A DNA stretch of 44,913 nt from Oscillatoria sp. SIO1A7 (GCA_010672965.1 JAAHFN010000011.1:63537-108449); one strand, 5' to 3'. Counted from the first letter of the stretch, positions 1-7,619 are shown. The notes: generated from the letters alone by a model not told the origin. Made by a program: numbers and translations.

Positions 1-1
1 T

Positions 2-184
2 TGTAAATCTATTACGCCGGGGAGCGATCGCTCGGGCTTAAACATCACTTTGTCTCACATTAGACCGGACTTAAAAGAAATCATTAACTCGTACCCTGAC
101 CTTTTCAACTTATTCAGCAAGCCCTATTTAGAGACGTCATTAAAGCGATCGCCGGCCCAGAATTGGGCATATTTGTCCTCGTAG
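2..184 (+). CDS. 3' end of an unrecognised gene (partial at left edge)
   Basis: Frame 2 is open from the left edge to a TAG at 182-184, giving about 60 residues with protein-like composition (for example SHIRPDLKEIINSYPDLF) and no obvious domain. It overlaps the following permease fragment in another frame. The first ~37 residues look like genuine coding sequence. The last ~20 (after about position 112) are the permease DNA read out of frame, so this is probably the stump of an upstream gene joined to foreign sequence. The product is not recognised. Confidence 0.3.
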   Translation, partial: CKSITPGSDRSGLNITLSHIRPDLKEIINSYPDLFNLFSKPYLETSLKRSPAQNWAYLSS

Positions 185-588
185 TTTGCACGATCGGCGG
201 ACTAAACTGGATGTCCGTCGCCCGCTTGGTGCGTGCTGGTTTTTTAACCTTACGCGAAATGGATTTTGTCGCCGCCGCCCGCTCCCTCGGCGCTCCTCCT
301 AGCCGAATTGTCTGGGTTCATATTCTCCCCAATGTCCTCGGTCCAGTTATTGTTGCCGCCACCCTGTCCGTGGGTAACGCGATTATCACCGAATCCACCC
401 TCAGCTTTTTAGGATTGGGATTTCCCCCGGACGTTCCGACTTGGGGACGGATGCTTTATGACGCTCGCGATTATCTAGAATCTGCACCTCATATGGCACT
501 TTTCCCCGGCTTTGTTATTTTTATTACCGTACTCAGCATCAATTATATTGGCGATGGTTTGCGAGATGCGTTAGATCCGAAAACTTGA
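112..588 (+). pseudogene. 3' fragment of a DppC/OppC-type peptide ABC transporter permease
   Basis: The protein from about 112 to the TGA at 586-588 is the C-terminal half of a binding-protein-dependent permease. It contains the EAA-loop segment (DFVAAARSLGAPPSRIVWVHILPN) characteristic of the family, then FLGLGFPPDVPTWGRML and the usual ending GDGLRDALDPKT. Family members have roughly 280-400 residues. Here the N-terminal membrane helices are missing, and the same frame has stops at 61, 85 and 97. A TTG at 163 could start a 141-aa product, but no start in this frame restores a full permease. It most likely results from a deletion that fused an unrelated gene to the 3' half, and it is probably non-functional. 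A peptide-binding lipoprotein at 21353-23137 belongs to the same transporter class but is not adjacent. Confidence 0.7.
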
Positions 589-980
589 GTGGAGCAAAAA
601 GCAGTCAGCGGTCAGTAAAAGTGCAGCTTAAAAATATTTGGCATAAATTGTGGAGTTTGGGAAAAAAAATATATATTGATATTGCCCTAATCCCAATTTC
701 TTTTCCCCGCACTCCAACGCCACTCCACCGCCACAGCCGCCACACCCACCGTCACACTCACCGCCACACCTCACACCCCCCCACTTCCAGTTTTATTGGG
801 GGTTTAACCCCCGATGGGTGTCAGCAATATGATGTCAGCAGCTTCCTGGGATCGCACTTACTAAAAACGATCGCCTGTTGCGTAAAAATGACGAAATTTG
901 CCAAAATAGAATAGGATATTGGCACAGGATTGAGGGAATATCCCGCAATCCTTTGATAATCGTCATTTTTGGGTAGGGGC
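589..980. other. Spacer with low-complexity C/A-rich tract
   Basis: No convincing gene. Positions 703-782 are a C/A-rich, irregularly repeated run of CAC-containing triplets and hexamers (ACCGCCAC, CACACC). Short open frames here are composition artefacts. Confidence 0.5.
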
Positions 981-2171
981 ATGAAAGGAAAAATGAGGCA
1001 ATGTCGCCAGGAAGCGGCGTCCCTACTTCGTTTGGGGAATGCCTATCAGTCTTTGGGACAATACGAGCGGGCAATCGAGAAATATCAGGAGTCGCGAGCC
1101 AAATTGCGGAAAATAGGCGATCGCCGGTTCCAAGCCCATGCCCTGAGCTATCTTGGCAAGGCATTCCACGCTATAGGGCAGCATTCCGAGGCGATTAAAC
1201 ATTATTGGCAATGCCTGGTAATTATGCGCGAAATAGGTGCGAGCCAAGGAGAAGCTAAGGTCTTGGGGTATCTGGGTGTGGGGTTTGATTCCCTAGGTCA
1301 ACATTCTGAGGCAATAGAATACTATCAAGAGGCTCTAAAAATTCAACGCTCTATTAGTTACTCTCAAGGGGAGGCTACTTCTCTGTGCCAGATTGGTAAT
1401 GCTTACCGCGCTTTGGGAGAATATTCCGAGGCAATTTCCTGCTATAGGCAGTCCCTGGCGATCGCCCGAGAAATCGGCGCTAGGCAAAAGGAAGCCGATT
1501 CCCTTGGCAATCTGGGCAAGGCATTCCGCTCCCTAGGAGAATACTCCGAGGCGATTTCTTACTATCAACAGTCTCTAAAAATCGCCCGGGAGATTGGCTA
1601 TGCCCAAGGGGAAGCTGCTTGCCTGGGCAACCTGGGTGTCGCCCTGGGCTCCCTCGGGCAACACCAGAAAGCTATTTCATTCCACCAGCAATGCTTGGCT
1701 ATAGAGCGGGAAATCGGCCACCCTGCAGGAGAAGCCAATTCCCTGAGCAATCTGGCCAAAGTCTTTCGCTCTCTCGGGCAATATAAAGAAGCGATCGCCT
1801 GCTACAGGCAATCTCTGGCTATTAAACGCGACCTCGGCGATTTGCGCGGCCAAGCTATATCCTGGTTTAATATAGGGGCGAGTTTAACTAAGTTAGGAAA
1901 AGAATCGGAAGCGATCGCCGCTTATCGCAATGCCAGCTATCTGTATCGAGCGATAAACCTGGAGTCCGATCTAGAGAAGTGCGATCGCAACATTAATCAG
2001 CTAGAAGCAGCCCAGGCGCGAAGATTGTATGAGTTTGCCTTCGCTAGCAATCGAGAACCAGCAACTCAGATCTCAAAAAACAGCATCGGCGATCGCAGCG
2101 AGGGTTCCTCCCTAGATTTTCATGCCATTGTCCATTGGCTCACATCTGTATTTGGTTTTATATATAATTAA
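981..2171 (+). CDS. Tetratricopeptide-repeat protein
   Basis: A protein of 396 residues if read from ATG 981. ATG 993, and a TTG at 969, are also possible. Almost the whole chain is TPR units of about 40 residues with the recurring pattern SLG(E/Q)YSEAI..Y.QSL.I.REIG..QGEA..LGNLG; I count seven to eight units between about residues 8 and 310. Such units (TPR_12 type) form a superhelical protein-binding surface. No signal peptide, membrane helix or enzymatic domain is visible. The last ~50 residues are not TPR. In cyanobacteria this type is often fused to CHAT or NB-ARC domains, but none is fused here. Partner and role are unknown. It is followed 22 bp later by an HxlR-type regulator on the same strand. 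Confidence 0.85.
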   Translation: MKGKMRQCRQEAASLLRLGNAYQSLGQYERAIEKYQESRAKLRKIGDRRFQAHALSYLGKAFHAIGQHSEAIKHYWQCLVIMREIGASQGEAKVLGYLGVGFDSLGQHSEAIEYYQEALKIQRSISYSQGEATSLCQIGNAYRALGEYSEAISCYRQSLAIAREIGARQKEADSLGNLGKAFRSLGEYSEAISYYQQSLKIAREIGYAQGEAACLGNLGVALGSLGQHQKAISFHQQCLAIEREIGHPAGEANSLSNLAKVFRSLGQYKEAIACYRQSLAIKRDLGDLRGQAISWFNIGASLTKLGKESEAIAAYRNASYLYRAINLESDLEKCDRNINQLEAAQARRLYEFAFASNREPATQISKNSIGDRSEGSSLDFHAIVHWLTSVFGFIYN

Positions 2172-2193
2172 AAACAAATAAGAAAAACAACTT

Positions 2194-2538
2194 ATGGTAG
2201 CGGCAAAAGATACAAAAGATGCGGAGAGAGCTAGCTGTGCGGTAGAAACCACGATTCAAGCGATCGGAGGGCGCTGGAAAGTTTTGATTTTGCGAGAATT
2301 ATTTCAAGGCACCAAGCGTTTCGGTCAGCTGCACCGAGCCTTGCGGGGAGTAACGCAAAAAATGCTAACTCAACAACTGCGAGAGATGGAAGCAGACGGC
2401 CTGATTAAAAGAAAAGTTTATCCAGAAGTACCCCCCAAGGTCGAGTATTCCCTCACCCCCTTAGGGGAAAGTCTAAAACCCATTCTCGATGCCATGCACG
2501 AATGGGGTAAAAACTTCTTAGCGATGAAAAGGGATTAA
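2194..2538 (+). CDS. HxlR-family winged-helix transcriptional regulator
   Basis: 114 residues, the usual length of the HxlR/MarR-like single-domain regulators. It begins with a Cys-containing segment (ASCAVETTIQAIGGRWK), which often holds the redox or ligand-responsive Cys in this family. The diagnostic GGRWKVLILRELF and RF..L.RAL.GVTQKMLTQQLREMEADGLI winged-helix motifs follow, with the wing KVEYSLTPLGESL. It starts at ATG 2194, 22 bp after the TPR gene, and may be co-transcribed with it. It lies tail-to-tail with the YcaO gene across a repeat-filled spacer. A regulatory link to that RiPP locus is possible but nothing in the sequence demonstrates it. Confidence 0.92.
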   Translation: MVAAKDTKDAERASCAVETTIQAIGGRWKVLILRELFQGTKRFGQLHRALRGVTQKMLTQQLREMEADGLIKRKVYPEVPPKVEYSLTPLGESLKPILDAMHEWGKNFLAMKRD

Positions 2539-2598
2539 AGCAACAATTAAGAATCAAGAATTAACAATTAATTATATCAAAATCTACTTCAACACATA

Positions 2599-2704
2599 AT
2601 ATCAGATCCGCTTAATTAACCTAAAAAACAATCCGTTCGTCCTGAGCCTGTCGAAGGACGGAGTTTCCAAGTTTTTTGTGCGGGTATTTAACCGGATTTG
2701 ATAT
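2599..2704. repeat. Family-C MITE-like element, copy 1
   Basis: The ends are imperfect inverted repeats of ATATCAAATCCGGTTAA (left end diverged). The left flank reads TAA just before TATCAG, and TAA follows the right end. Related copies lie at 16748-16877 and 19763-19910. The interior differs between copies and holds a small inner palindrome around CGTCCTGAGCCTGTCGAAGGACG. No coding capacity. Confidence 0.6.
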
Positions 2705-2717
2705 AAAGACGCGATCG

Positions 2718-2796
2718 CCGTAGAACGGGCGTTTTGCCTGTTCCAAGAGCCCGTTCCAAAAGCCGGGGGCAACAGGCGAGACGCCCGTTCTACGGG
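2718..2796. repeat. Inverted repeat (about 27-bp arms)
   Basis: Left arm begins CCGTAGAACGGGCGTTTT and right arm ends GAGACGCCCGTTCTACGGG. The arms pair with few mismatches around a ~25-bp centre. It lies immediately after the family-C copy. It could act as a structured RNA end between the convergent genes, but there is no T-run, so a terminator is not claimed. Confidence 0.55.
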
Positions 2797-2837
2797 AAAG
2801 ACCAGAGGGTTTGTTAGGGCAATCGGATTTATATTAC

Positions 2838-2988
2838 TATAGCGGTTCTCAAATAAGTGTAATAAACGATCGAACCCTAGAAACGTAGGGGTGACAGCAT
2901 CCCCAAGACCATCTCTGCTGTAAAACGAGGATTCTCATATTGGGATGCAACGCCGGTGGTATCTCACATCAATTTGAGAAACGCTATA
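2838..2988. repeat. Family-A MITE-like element, copy 1
   Basis: A 151-bp unit with terminal inverted repeats TATAGCGKTTCTCAAAT and subterminal conserved blocks (AAGTGTAAT, TATTGGGATGC, CTCACATCAATTTGAGAA). A second copy with the same order of blocks lies at 26471-26610. No open frame inside. Confidence 0.7.
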
Positions 2989-3093
2989 GCGATCGAACGA
3001 TTAGCTATAGCAAGCGCGATCGGCGATCGGCAAATTTGCTTTTAGCTGAGAGCTGACCGCTGAGAGCTGACCGCTATTTTGCTCAATTCCCCA

Positions 3094-5388
3094 CTAAATA
3101 AAAATAGGAATCGGATTTAGTTGATTTTCCTCAAGGGGTTCGGACAGCCAACCCATTTTTACCGGCACGTCATAAAGTCTTCCTGGCCCCAAGCGCTTCC
3201 AAAAGATTCGCATTCCCGGTATCAGAACTTTGACGACATTCAGCCCGATATCGGGACGAGTCTGATCCAGAACTAAAACCTCCAGACCTTCCTTCGCCGC
3301 AATCTCAACGCAAGTCATTACGTCATCCCGCAGATCGTCGCTTGCTAGCTGGGGATAGTCGGCGTAAACCTTGACCTGGCCTTCATCCGGTTTCAGATAA
3401 GGTTGGTTTGCCACAGTTGCTTTTTGCCGCCAGGAAATTATCAGTTCATCAGTGCCTTTACTTTCTTTGGCCTCATCTGAATTTGCTTTCAAAACCGATG
3501 GCAGGAGCTGATTGGCTTCCGTCAGCGCTCGCTGTACGGCAATTTTTGGATCTAAATGGGCACCAAAAGCGTAAACAATATCTTCGCTCTTTCCATCCGT
3601 TCTCCTAGAAATCGCCGCAAACACGGGTATGCCTAAATCGCTAGTAATATCTAAAACCCAGATTTCCCGGTCAACGTTGCGGTAATATTCCTGAAGGCTG
3701 AGGAAATAGGGCTCGTTAAAACTGGCTAAATCCACGGCGGGTCGCTTGATGCGATTGTACCACCACAAGGCCACGCTATCCCGCTCGACTACCTCCATAA
3801 ATCCTTGCAAAATCGCTTCTTCTAGGCTGTTGCCAGCCGCACAGCCATTGGAGTTCGCCCAACAGTAAGCCTTGGGCAGTTTACTATAACCGTAATAACA
3901 GTAAGCCGTTGGCAAATACTTAAACTCTTGCTTAGTCAAAGACCATAGCGGCGTCCATTCAATTTCTGTAGCTTCTGCTTCTGCATCAAAGCGTTCGGCT
4001 ACCTTTTGGAAATGGTTAGTACATTCTACATTCCATGTTTCCCTAGTTTTATATTGCTCCTCGCTAAAATTAAGAAAGTCATGGGGATGAATCGCCGCCG
4101 CTCCCAGCTCTTTATAGGTAGCAGTCCGCCGCGTTTCATAGCCTTGGAATACTCCAGAATAGCGCTCGATCGCCTCCCCCAGGGCGCTGGCTTTTGCTTG
4201 TATTTCCGTTTTGCCCTTACCTCCGCTGCGACCGCGCACGTTTCTCCTCAAGAAAAACAAGCTATCAAACATGCTAGCAAAATTATGACCGGCCACATAA
4301 GAATAGATGCCATCGTTGATAATAGGGATAAGATGCCTGACCGCTCCCGTTATCGGGCTGATATGATGGTCGTATTTGTCGAGGGTTGCTTCCGGCGACA
4401 AGGAACGGTGTCCGCCATCATCGGTAAAAGCTTTCTTGCGACTTTCCAGGACGATGGGGGAGGGGTCGTTATGGTGCCAATATTTTGGATCGCCGCAAAT
4501 CGGGCATTGCGGCCGTTTGACCGCAACGTGACTTTCTGCCTTCGCTTCTCGGAAATCAAAGCTCAAAAGTTTTCCTTCTAGCAGTTCGTTTTCTCCCTCG
4601 GCAATCCATTTAAAAATCTCAGTTGCCGCTAGATTCAAACCTGTTTGCAGAGTAGATATTAGGGGCGAACCAACCGTTGCAAATGGAGCGGAGCTGCTTT
4701 TATGTTTTTGGACAAACCTATCTACAGGCTTGTTATCTCGCAGGCGGCGAGCCAGACATTCCCAACAGCCGGTTTCTCCAGGCTTGAATATCGGCCCAAT
4801 CCAGACCGTCGTTCCTACGGGTTTCACCAACATCCAGGGGCGCTTGGATTCTATAGCCTTTTGGTTAAACTCCGCCAGACCTTCCTGGAGATAGTCATCG
4901 GTCAAAACAACGGTCAGGTCTGCCTCTTCAGCTACCTCCGCTATTTGAATGCCCAGGGATTCTAGAATTTTAATAAATGGTTCTACTTCCGCCTTACCCA
5001 GAGCCGTACAAGAAATCTTTTTCTCTCGCAGTTTTTCTTGAGCAACTTTTGGCTCTACTTTTAATAAAGCGTATAAGCTACCTTGCTCCGGTGGCAGGTC
5101 ATCTTCCGCCTCGACGATATAGCCTTGCTGTCGCATCCGCATTAAAGCATAGAAGACCTCTCGGGCATCCACTTCACCTTTGAGACGGTCGGCTATCTCG
5201 TTCTCCGTAAGCTCCCCTTTCATTAAGGGAGCCAAAAGCTCGTATGTCCGACCCTCCAGCACATGATGCTCGGATTCTGATAGCAGAAACACTCCCACCG
5301 ATTCCACTATTTCGACATGGAAGCAGCTCTTAAATTTTGGCTTCTCGATGGTTTCTAGCTGGCTCAACAAACTGTTAATATCGGCCAT
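3094..5388 (-). CDS. Fused TOMM (azole/azoline) cyclodehydratase: RRE + E1-like + YcaO
   Basis: 764 residues. Residues ~15-95 form a PqqD-like winged helix, the RiPP recognition element that binds the leader peptide. Residues ~100-300 are the degenerate E1/ThiF-like docking part with a zinc tetracysteine site, C208-x2-C211 and C295-x2-C298. Residues ~315-764 are a YcaO domain. Its ATP-binding glutamates and arginine are visible in GEAIERYSG (E405, R409) and MEVVERDS (E532, E535), and the A.TEANQ helix follows near 622. The C-terminus NPIPIFI is a shortened version of the PxPxP tail typical of azoline-forming YcaO proteins. From family knowledge, the enzyme converts Cys/Ser/Thr of a bound precursor to thiazoline/oxazoline using ATP. 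It lies downstream of the precursor gene on the same strand, separated by 716 bp containing two mobile elements. No flavin dehydrogenase, protease or exporter is seen nearby. Confidence 0.93.
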   Translation of the reverse strand: MADINSLLSQLETIEKPKFKSCFHVEIVESVGVFLLSESEHHVLEGRTYELLAPLMKGELTENEIADRLKGEVDAREVFYALMRMRQQGYIVEAEDDLPPEQGSLYALLKVEPKVAQEKLREKKISCTALGKAEVEPFIKILESLGIQIAEVAEEADLTVVLTDDYLQEGLAEFNQKAIESKRPWMLVKPVGTTVWIGPIFKPGETGCWECLARRLRDNKPVDRFVQKHKSSSAPFATVGSPLISTLQTGLNLAATEIFKWIAEGENELLEGKLLSFDFREAKAESHVAVKRPQCPICGDPKYWHHNDPSPIVLESRKKAFTDDGGHRSLSPEATLDKYDHHISPITGAVRHLIPIINDGIYSYVAGHNFASMFDSLFFLRRNVRGRSGGKGKTEIQAKASALGEAIERYSGVFQGYETRRTATYKELGAAAIHPHDFLNFSEEQYKTRETWNVECTNHFQKVAERFDAEAEATEIEWTPLWSLTKQEFKYLPTAYCYYGYSKLPKAYCWANSNGCAAGNSLEEAILQGFMEVVERDSVALWWYNRIKRPAVDLASFNEPYFLSLQEYYRNVDREIWVLDITSDLGIPVFAAISRRTDGKSEDIVYAFGAHLDPKIAVQRALTEANQLLPSVLKANSDEAKESKGTDELIISWRQKATVANQPYLKPDEGQVKVYADYPQLASDDLRDDVMTCVEIAAKEGLEVLVLDQTRPDIGLNVVKVLIPGMRIFWKRLGPGRLYDVPVKMGWLSEPLEENQLNPIPIFI

Positions 5389-5453
5389 GAAAATTAATCG
5401 TTAATCATTTAATCTTCTCGATTTTATACCATTTTGCTTTTTGGCTGCGTTTC

Positions 5454-5732
5454 GATCCCCCCAACCCCCCTTTTTTAGCTTTTTAAGGGGGGCTTAAGAA
5501 GGGCTTAAGAAAGGAGCCCCCCTTTTTAAGGCAGGGACTATTCGTTCTTGAAAAATTATCTCTAAGAGACCGAATCCTAACCCACCCCTAACCGCTCCCA
5601 GGAGGGGAAGGGAATTGGGTCGGTTTCCCCCTCCTGGGAGCGGTTAGGGGTGGGTTTCTTACATAGTCTCTTACATAATAATTTCTGAACAACGAATAAC
5701 CCCTGCCCCTTTTTTAGGGGGTTGGGGGGATC
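5454..5732. repeat. Nested giant palindrome (MITE within MITE)
   Basis: Three concentric inverted repeats. The outer arms are GATCCCCCCAACCCCCC at 5454 and its complement ending at 5732. The middle arms are GCAGGGACTATTCGTT (5531) and the complement ending GAATAACCCCTGC (about 5706). The inner arms are 28 bp and perfect (5580-5607 with 5628-5655; core CTAACCGCTCCCAGGAGG). The outer arm type recurs as a simple palindrome at 9776-9858, so the inner parts look inserted into a pre-existing element. Confidence 0.75.
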
Positions 5733-5792
5733 TAGAGACATGTATTAGAAAACAATTTACCCAAAGCTTATCTGTAGCATTTAAAAATGGTT

Positions 5793-5883
5793 AAGACTTA
5801 CGCAAATTTTATTATGCAAACCTAAATTTAGGGCAAATGGTGAAATTGCCCCTACCAGATATAGGAGTTAATGCGTAAGTCCT
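5793..5883. mobile_element. Family-B MITE, copy 1, with 5-bp target duplication
   Basis: Ends are inverted copies of AGGACTTACGCAAAAT (left end AAGACTTACGCAAAT, right end ATGCGTAAGTCCT). ATGGT occurs one base outside both ends (left ATGGT-T, right G-ATGGT), a perfect 5-bp target-site duplication. It lies between the precursor gene and the YcaO gene. Confidence 0.8.
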
Positions 5884-5984
5884 GATGGTATTGAGAAAAA
5901 TCCAATATGAAATAGGCGAGCATTTTTTTGCTAGCCGCCTAGATCGAGGTTCCAAAAATAATAAACAGAAGCCATACACACCAA

Positions 5985-6039
5985 CAATACGGATAGTCCA
6001 TAAACCAACACTAGGCTCTATGGACTACCCGAAATATTG
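5985..6039 (-). other. Strong hairpin downstream of the precursor gene
   Basis: Arms CAATACGGATAGTCCATA and TATGGACTACCCGAAATATTG pair over about 18 bp with a small bulge. The hairpin begins 66 nt after the precursor stop codon on the minus strand. No U-run follows, so it is more likely an RNA-stabilising or processing structure, or a small mobile palindrome, than a classical terminator. Confidence 0.5.
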
Positions 6040-6104
6040 TTTTGGCTTGAATAATTTAACCTCTATAATGGCGAAAGCACAAACCAGAAAAAGCAAAAAC
6101 TAAC

Positions 6105-6461
6105 TTAGCAGGCACAAGCAGCTTCATCAGCGTCATCAAGGCATACCGACGGAAATACTCCTGAAGTCATTCGATAAGGAGCATCTAACTGAGCTTCTCC
6201 CATATGGGGAACAGACGGTAGATTTATTTCATACACCTTTGCTCCATTAGCTCCGGCTAGCATGGGGGTAGAATTAGAACCGTCGCGGACTATAACGCTG
6301 ACTAACTCATCTACCACAACACCTACTTCTCGCAATACCTTAATCGGTTCCCGAACAAAGCGAGCCCGGAATTCCTCGTTCAGCCAGGATACTGCTATTA
6401 GCTTTGCTACTGTTTTTTCCCAGATTTGAGGGATGTTGTTGTTGTTTTGAGTTCCTTGCAT
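6105..6461 (-). CDS. TOMM/RiPP precursor peptide with nitrile-hydratase-like leader (NHLP)
   Basis: 118 residues from ATG 6461, chosen because AGGAG sits 8 nt upstream. A longer frame reaches 6548, but its extra residues are only translated CAACAAA repeats. Residues ~10-85 (WEKTVAKLIAVSWLNEEF, then RARFVREPIKVLREVG, then V.V......INLPSVP) match the NHLP leader pattern: a helix, FR..L..P...L...G, a beta strand, then LP.P. The C-terminal part, after about LDAPYR, holds the modifiable residues MTSGVFPSVCLDDADEAACAC (three Cys, two Ser, one Thr). Family knowledge says the leader is bound by the RRE domain of the cyclodehydratase encoded downstream and the core is heterocyclised. The cleavage point is not obvious; the SG before VFPS is one option. 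An array of promoters lies directly upstream. Confidence 0.85.
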   Translation of the reverse strand: MQGTQNNNNIPQIWEKTVAKLIAVSWLNEEFRARFVREPIKVLREVGVVVDELVSVIVRDGSNSTPMLAGANGAKVYEINLPSVPHMGEAQLDAPYRMTSGVFPSVCLDDADEAACAC

Positions 6462-6475
6462 TGTATTTCTCCTGT
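6462..6475 (-). promoter_or_regulatory. Ribosome-binding site of the precursor gene
   Basis: On the minus strand, AACAGGAGAAATACA precedes ATG 6461, with AGGAG at a good 8-nt spacing. This decides the second Met as the start rather than the one at 6548. Confidence 0.8.
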
Positions 6476-6543
6476 TGTTGTTTGTTGTTTGTTGTTTGTT
6501 GTTTGTTGGTTGTTGTTGTTGTCGTTTTGTTGTTGTTGTTGTA
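6472..6543 (-). repeat. CAACAAA heptad leader of the precursor mRNA
   Basis: On the minus strand this 72-nt tract is almost only A and C: CAA triplets, then four CAACAAA heptamers, with a single G before the Shine-Dalgarno site. It would be an unstructured 5' untranslated leader. A related tract without a Shine-Dalgarno site lies at 8470-8540. Confidence 0.75.
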
Positions 6544-6619
6544 TCCATCTTTGGGGCCTTTACTCCCCTCTTCTAGGTGTCTTGACCTTTTCGGGTCTCA
6601 CCCCTATCTCTATGTTCGT

Positions 6620-6648
6620 ATTATTTCAGATGCTTGAGTCAATGTCAA
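6620..6648 (-). promoter_or_regulatory. Promoter of repeat unit 1 (nearest to precursor gene)
   Basis: -35 TTGACA at 6648-6643, 17-bp spacer, -10 AATAAT at 6625-6620, preceded by an A-tract/T-tract/A-tract block resembling an UP element. The predicted start near 6613 gives a ~150-nt leader to ATG 6461, so this is the likely promoter of the precursor gene. Confidence 0.75.
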
Positions 6649-6783
6649 GGGTTTTTCGGAAAAAATTTTCTTTTTTATTTTTCCCCTGCATTCCTGCTAG
6701 GTAAGCATAGATACTAGATAGGGTTCGCTCCCTCTTCTAGGTGTCTTGACCTTTTCGGGTCTCACCCCTATCTCTATGTTCGT

Positions 6784-6812
6784 ATTATTTCAGATGCCTG
6801 AGTCAAAGTCAA
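6784..6812 (-). promoter_or_regulatory. Promoter of repeat unit 2
   Basis: -35 TTGACT at 6812-6807, 17-bp spacer, -10 AATAAT at 6789-6784, with the same upstream A/T block. Confidence 0.65.
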
Positions 6813-6943
6813 GGGTTTTTCGGAAAAAATTTTCTTTTATATTTTTCCTGCGTTCCTGCTAGGTAATTATAGGTCCTAGATAGGGTTCGCTCCCTCTTCT
6901 ATGCGTCTTGACTTTTTCGGGTCACCCCGATCTCTATGTTCGT

Positions 6944-6972
6944 ATTATTTCAGATGCTTGAGTCAATGTCAA
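6944..6972 (-). promoter_or_regulatory. Promoter of repeat unit 3
   Basis: -35 TTGACA at 6972-6967, 17-bp spacer, -10 AATAAT at 6949-6944. Confidence 0.65.
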
Positions 6973-7103
6973 GGGTTTTTCGGAAAAAATTTTCTTTTAT
7001 ATTTCCCTTGCGTTCCTGCTATGTTTTTCTAGGTCCCATCTAAGGTTCGCTCCCTCTTCTAGGTGTCTTGACCTTTTCTGGTCACCCCGATTTCTATGCT
7101 CGT

Positions 7104-7132
7104 ATTATTTCAGATGCCTGAGTCAATGTCAA
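7104..7132 (-). promoter_or_regulatory. Promoter of repeat unit 4
   Basis: -35 TTGACA at 7132-7127, 17-bp spacer, -10 AATAAT at 7109-7104. Confidence 0.65.
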
Positions 7133-7266
7133 GGGTTTTTCGGAAAAAATTTTCTTTTTTATTTTTCCTGCGTTCCTGCTAGGTAAACATAAGGACCTAG
7201 ATAGGGTTCGCTCCCTCTTCTAGGTGTCTTGACCTTTTCAGGTCTCACCCCGATTTCTATGTTCGT

Positions 7267-7295
7267 ATTATTTCAGATGCATGAGTCAAAGTCAA
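7267..7295 (-). promoter_or_regulatory. Promoter of repeat unit 5
   Basis: -35 TTGACT at 7295-7290, 17-bp spacer, -10 AATAAT at 7272-7267. Confidence 0.65.
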
Positions 7296-7428
7296 GGGTT
7301 TTTCGGAAAAAATTTTCTTTTATATTTTTCCTGCGTTCCTGATAGGCAAGTATAGGCCCCATATTAGGTTCGCTCCCTCTTCTAGGTATCTTGACCTTTT
7401 TAGGTCTCACCCCGATTTCTATGTTCGT

Positions 7429-7457
7429 ATTATTTCAGATGCATGAGTCAAAGTCAA
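7429..7457 (-). promoter_or_regulatory. Promoter of repeat unit 6
   Basis: -35 TTGACT at 7457-7452, 17-bp spacer, -10 AATAAT at 7434-7429. Confidence 0.65.
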
Positions 7458-7590
7458 GGGTTTTTCGGAAAAAATTTTCTTTTATATTTTTCCTGCGTTC
7501 CTGATAGGCAAGTATAGGCCCCATATCAGGTTCACTCCCTCTTCTAGGTGTCTTGACCTTTTCGATCCTCACCCCGATCTCTATGTTCGT

Positions 7591-7619
7591 ATTATTTCAG
7601 ATGCCTGAGTCAAAGTCAA
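7591..7619 (-). promoter_or_regulatory. Promoter of repeat unit 7
   Basis: -35 TTGACT at 7619-7614, 17-bp spacer, -10 AATAAT at 7596-7591. Confidence 0.65.

Larger units (their letters stand above)
2539..3093. other. Repeat-filled spacer between convergent genes
   Basis: No gene. It contains, in order, a family-C palindromic element (2599-2704), an inverted repeat (2718-2796), a family-A element (2838-2988), and near 3045-3073 a short tandem CTGAGAGCTGACCG motif that recurs elsewhere in the window. Confidence 0.6.
5389..6104. other. Spacer between RiPP precursor and cyclodehydratase genes
   Basis: No gene supported. It holds a ~280-bp nested palindrome (5454-5732), a family-B MITE with target duplication (5788-5889 including flanks) and a strong hairpin (5985-6039). 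A plus-strand open frame at 5885-6103 has no protein-like features and covers the hairpin. Confidence 0.6.

Noticed and set aside
585-914. 109-aa frame after the permease fragment
   Set aside because: His/Thr/Pro-rich translation of a C/A-rich low-complexity tract; no recognisable protein.
5885-6103. 72-aa plus-strand frame between the RiPP genes
   Set aside because: Covers an inverted repeat, has no ribosome-binding site and no similarity that I recognise.
6105-6548. 147-aa version of the RiPP precursor starting at 6548
   Set aside because: The extra 29 residues are translated CAACAAA repeats, while ATG 6461 has AGGAG at correct spacing.
6570-6740. Conserved small peptide beginning at GTG inside each promoter repeat (GTG AGA CCC GAA...)
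   Set aside because: Two-base deletions in units 3 and 4 and changes in unit 8 break the frame, so no peptide is conserved; the RNA hairpin is.
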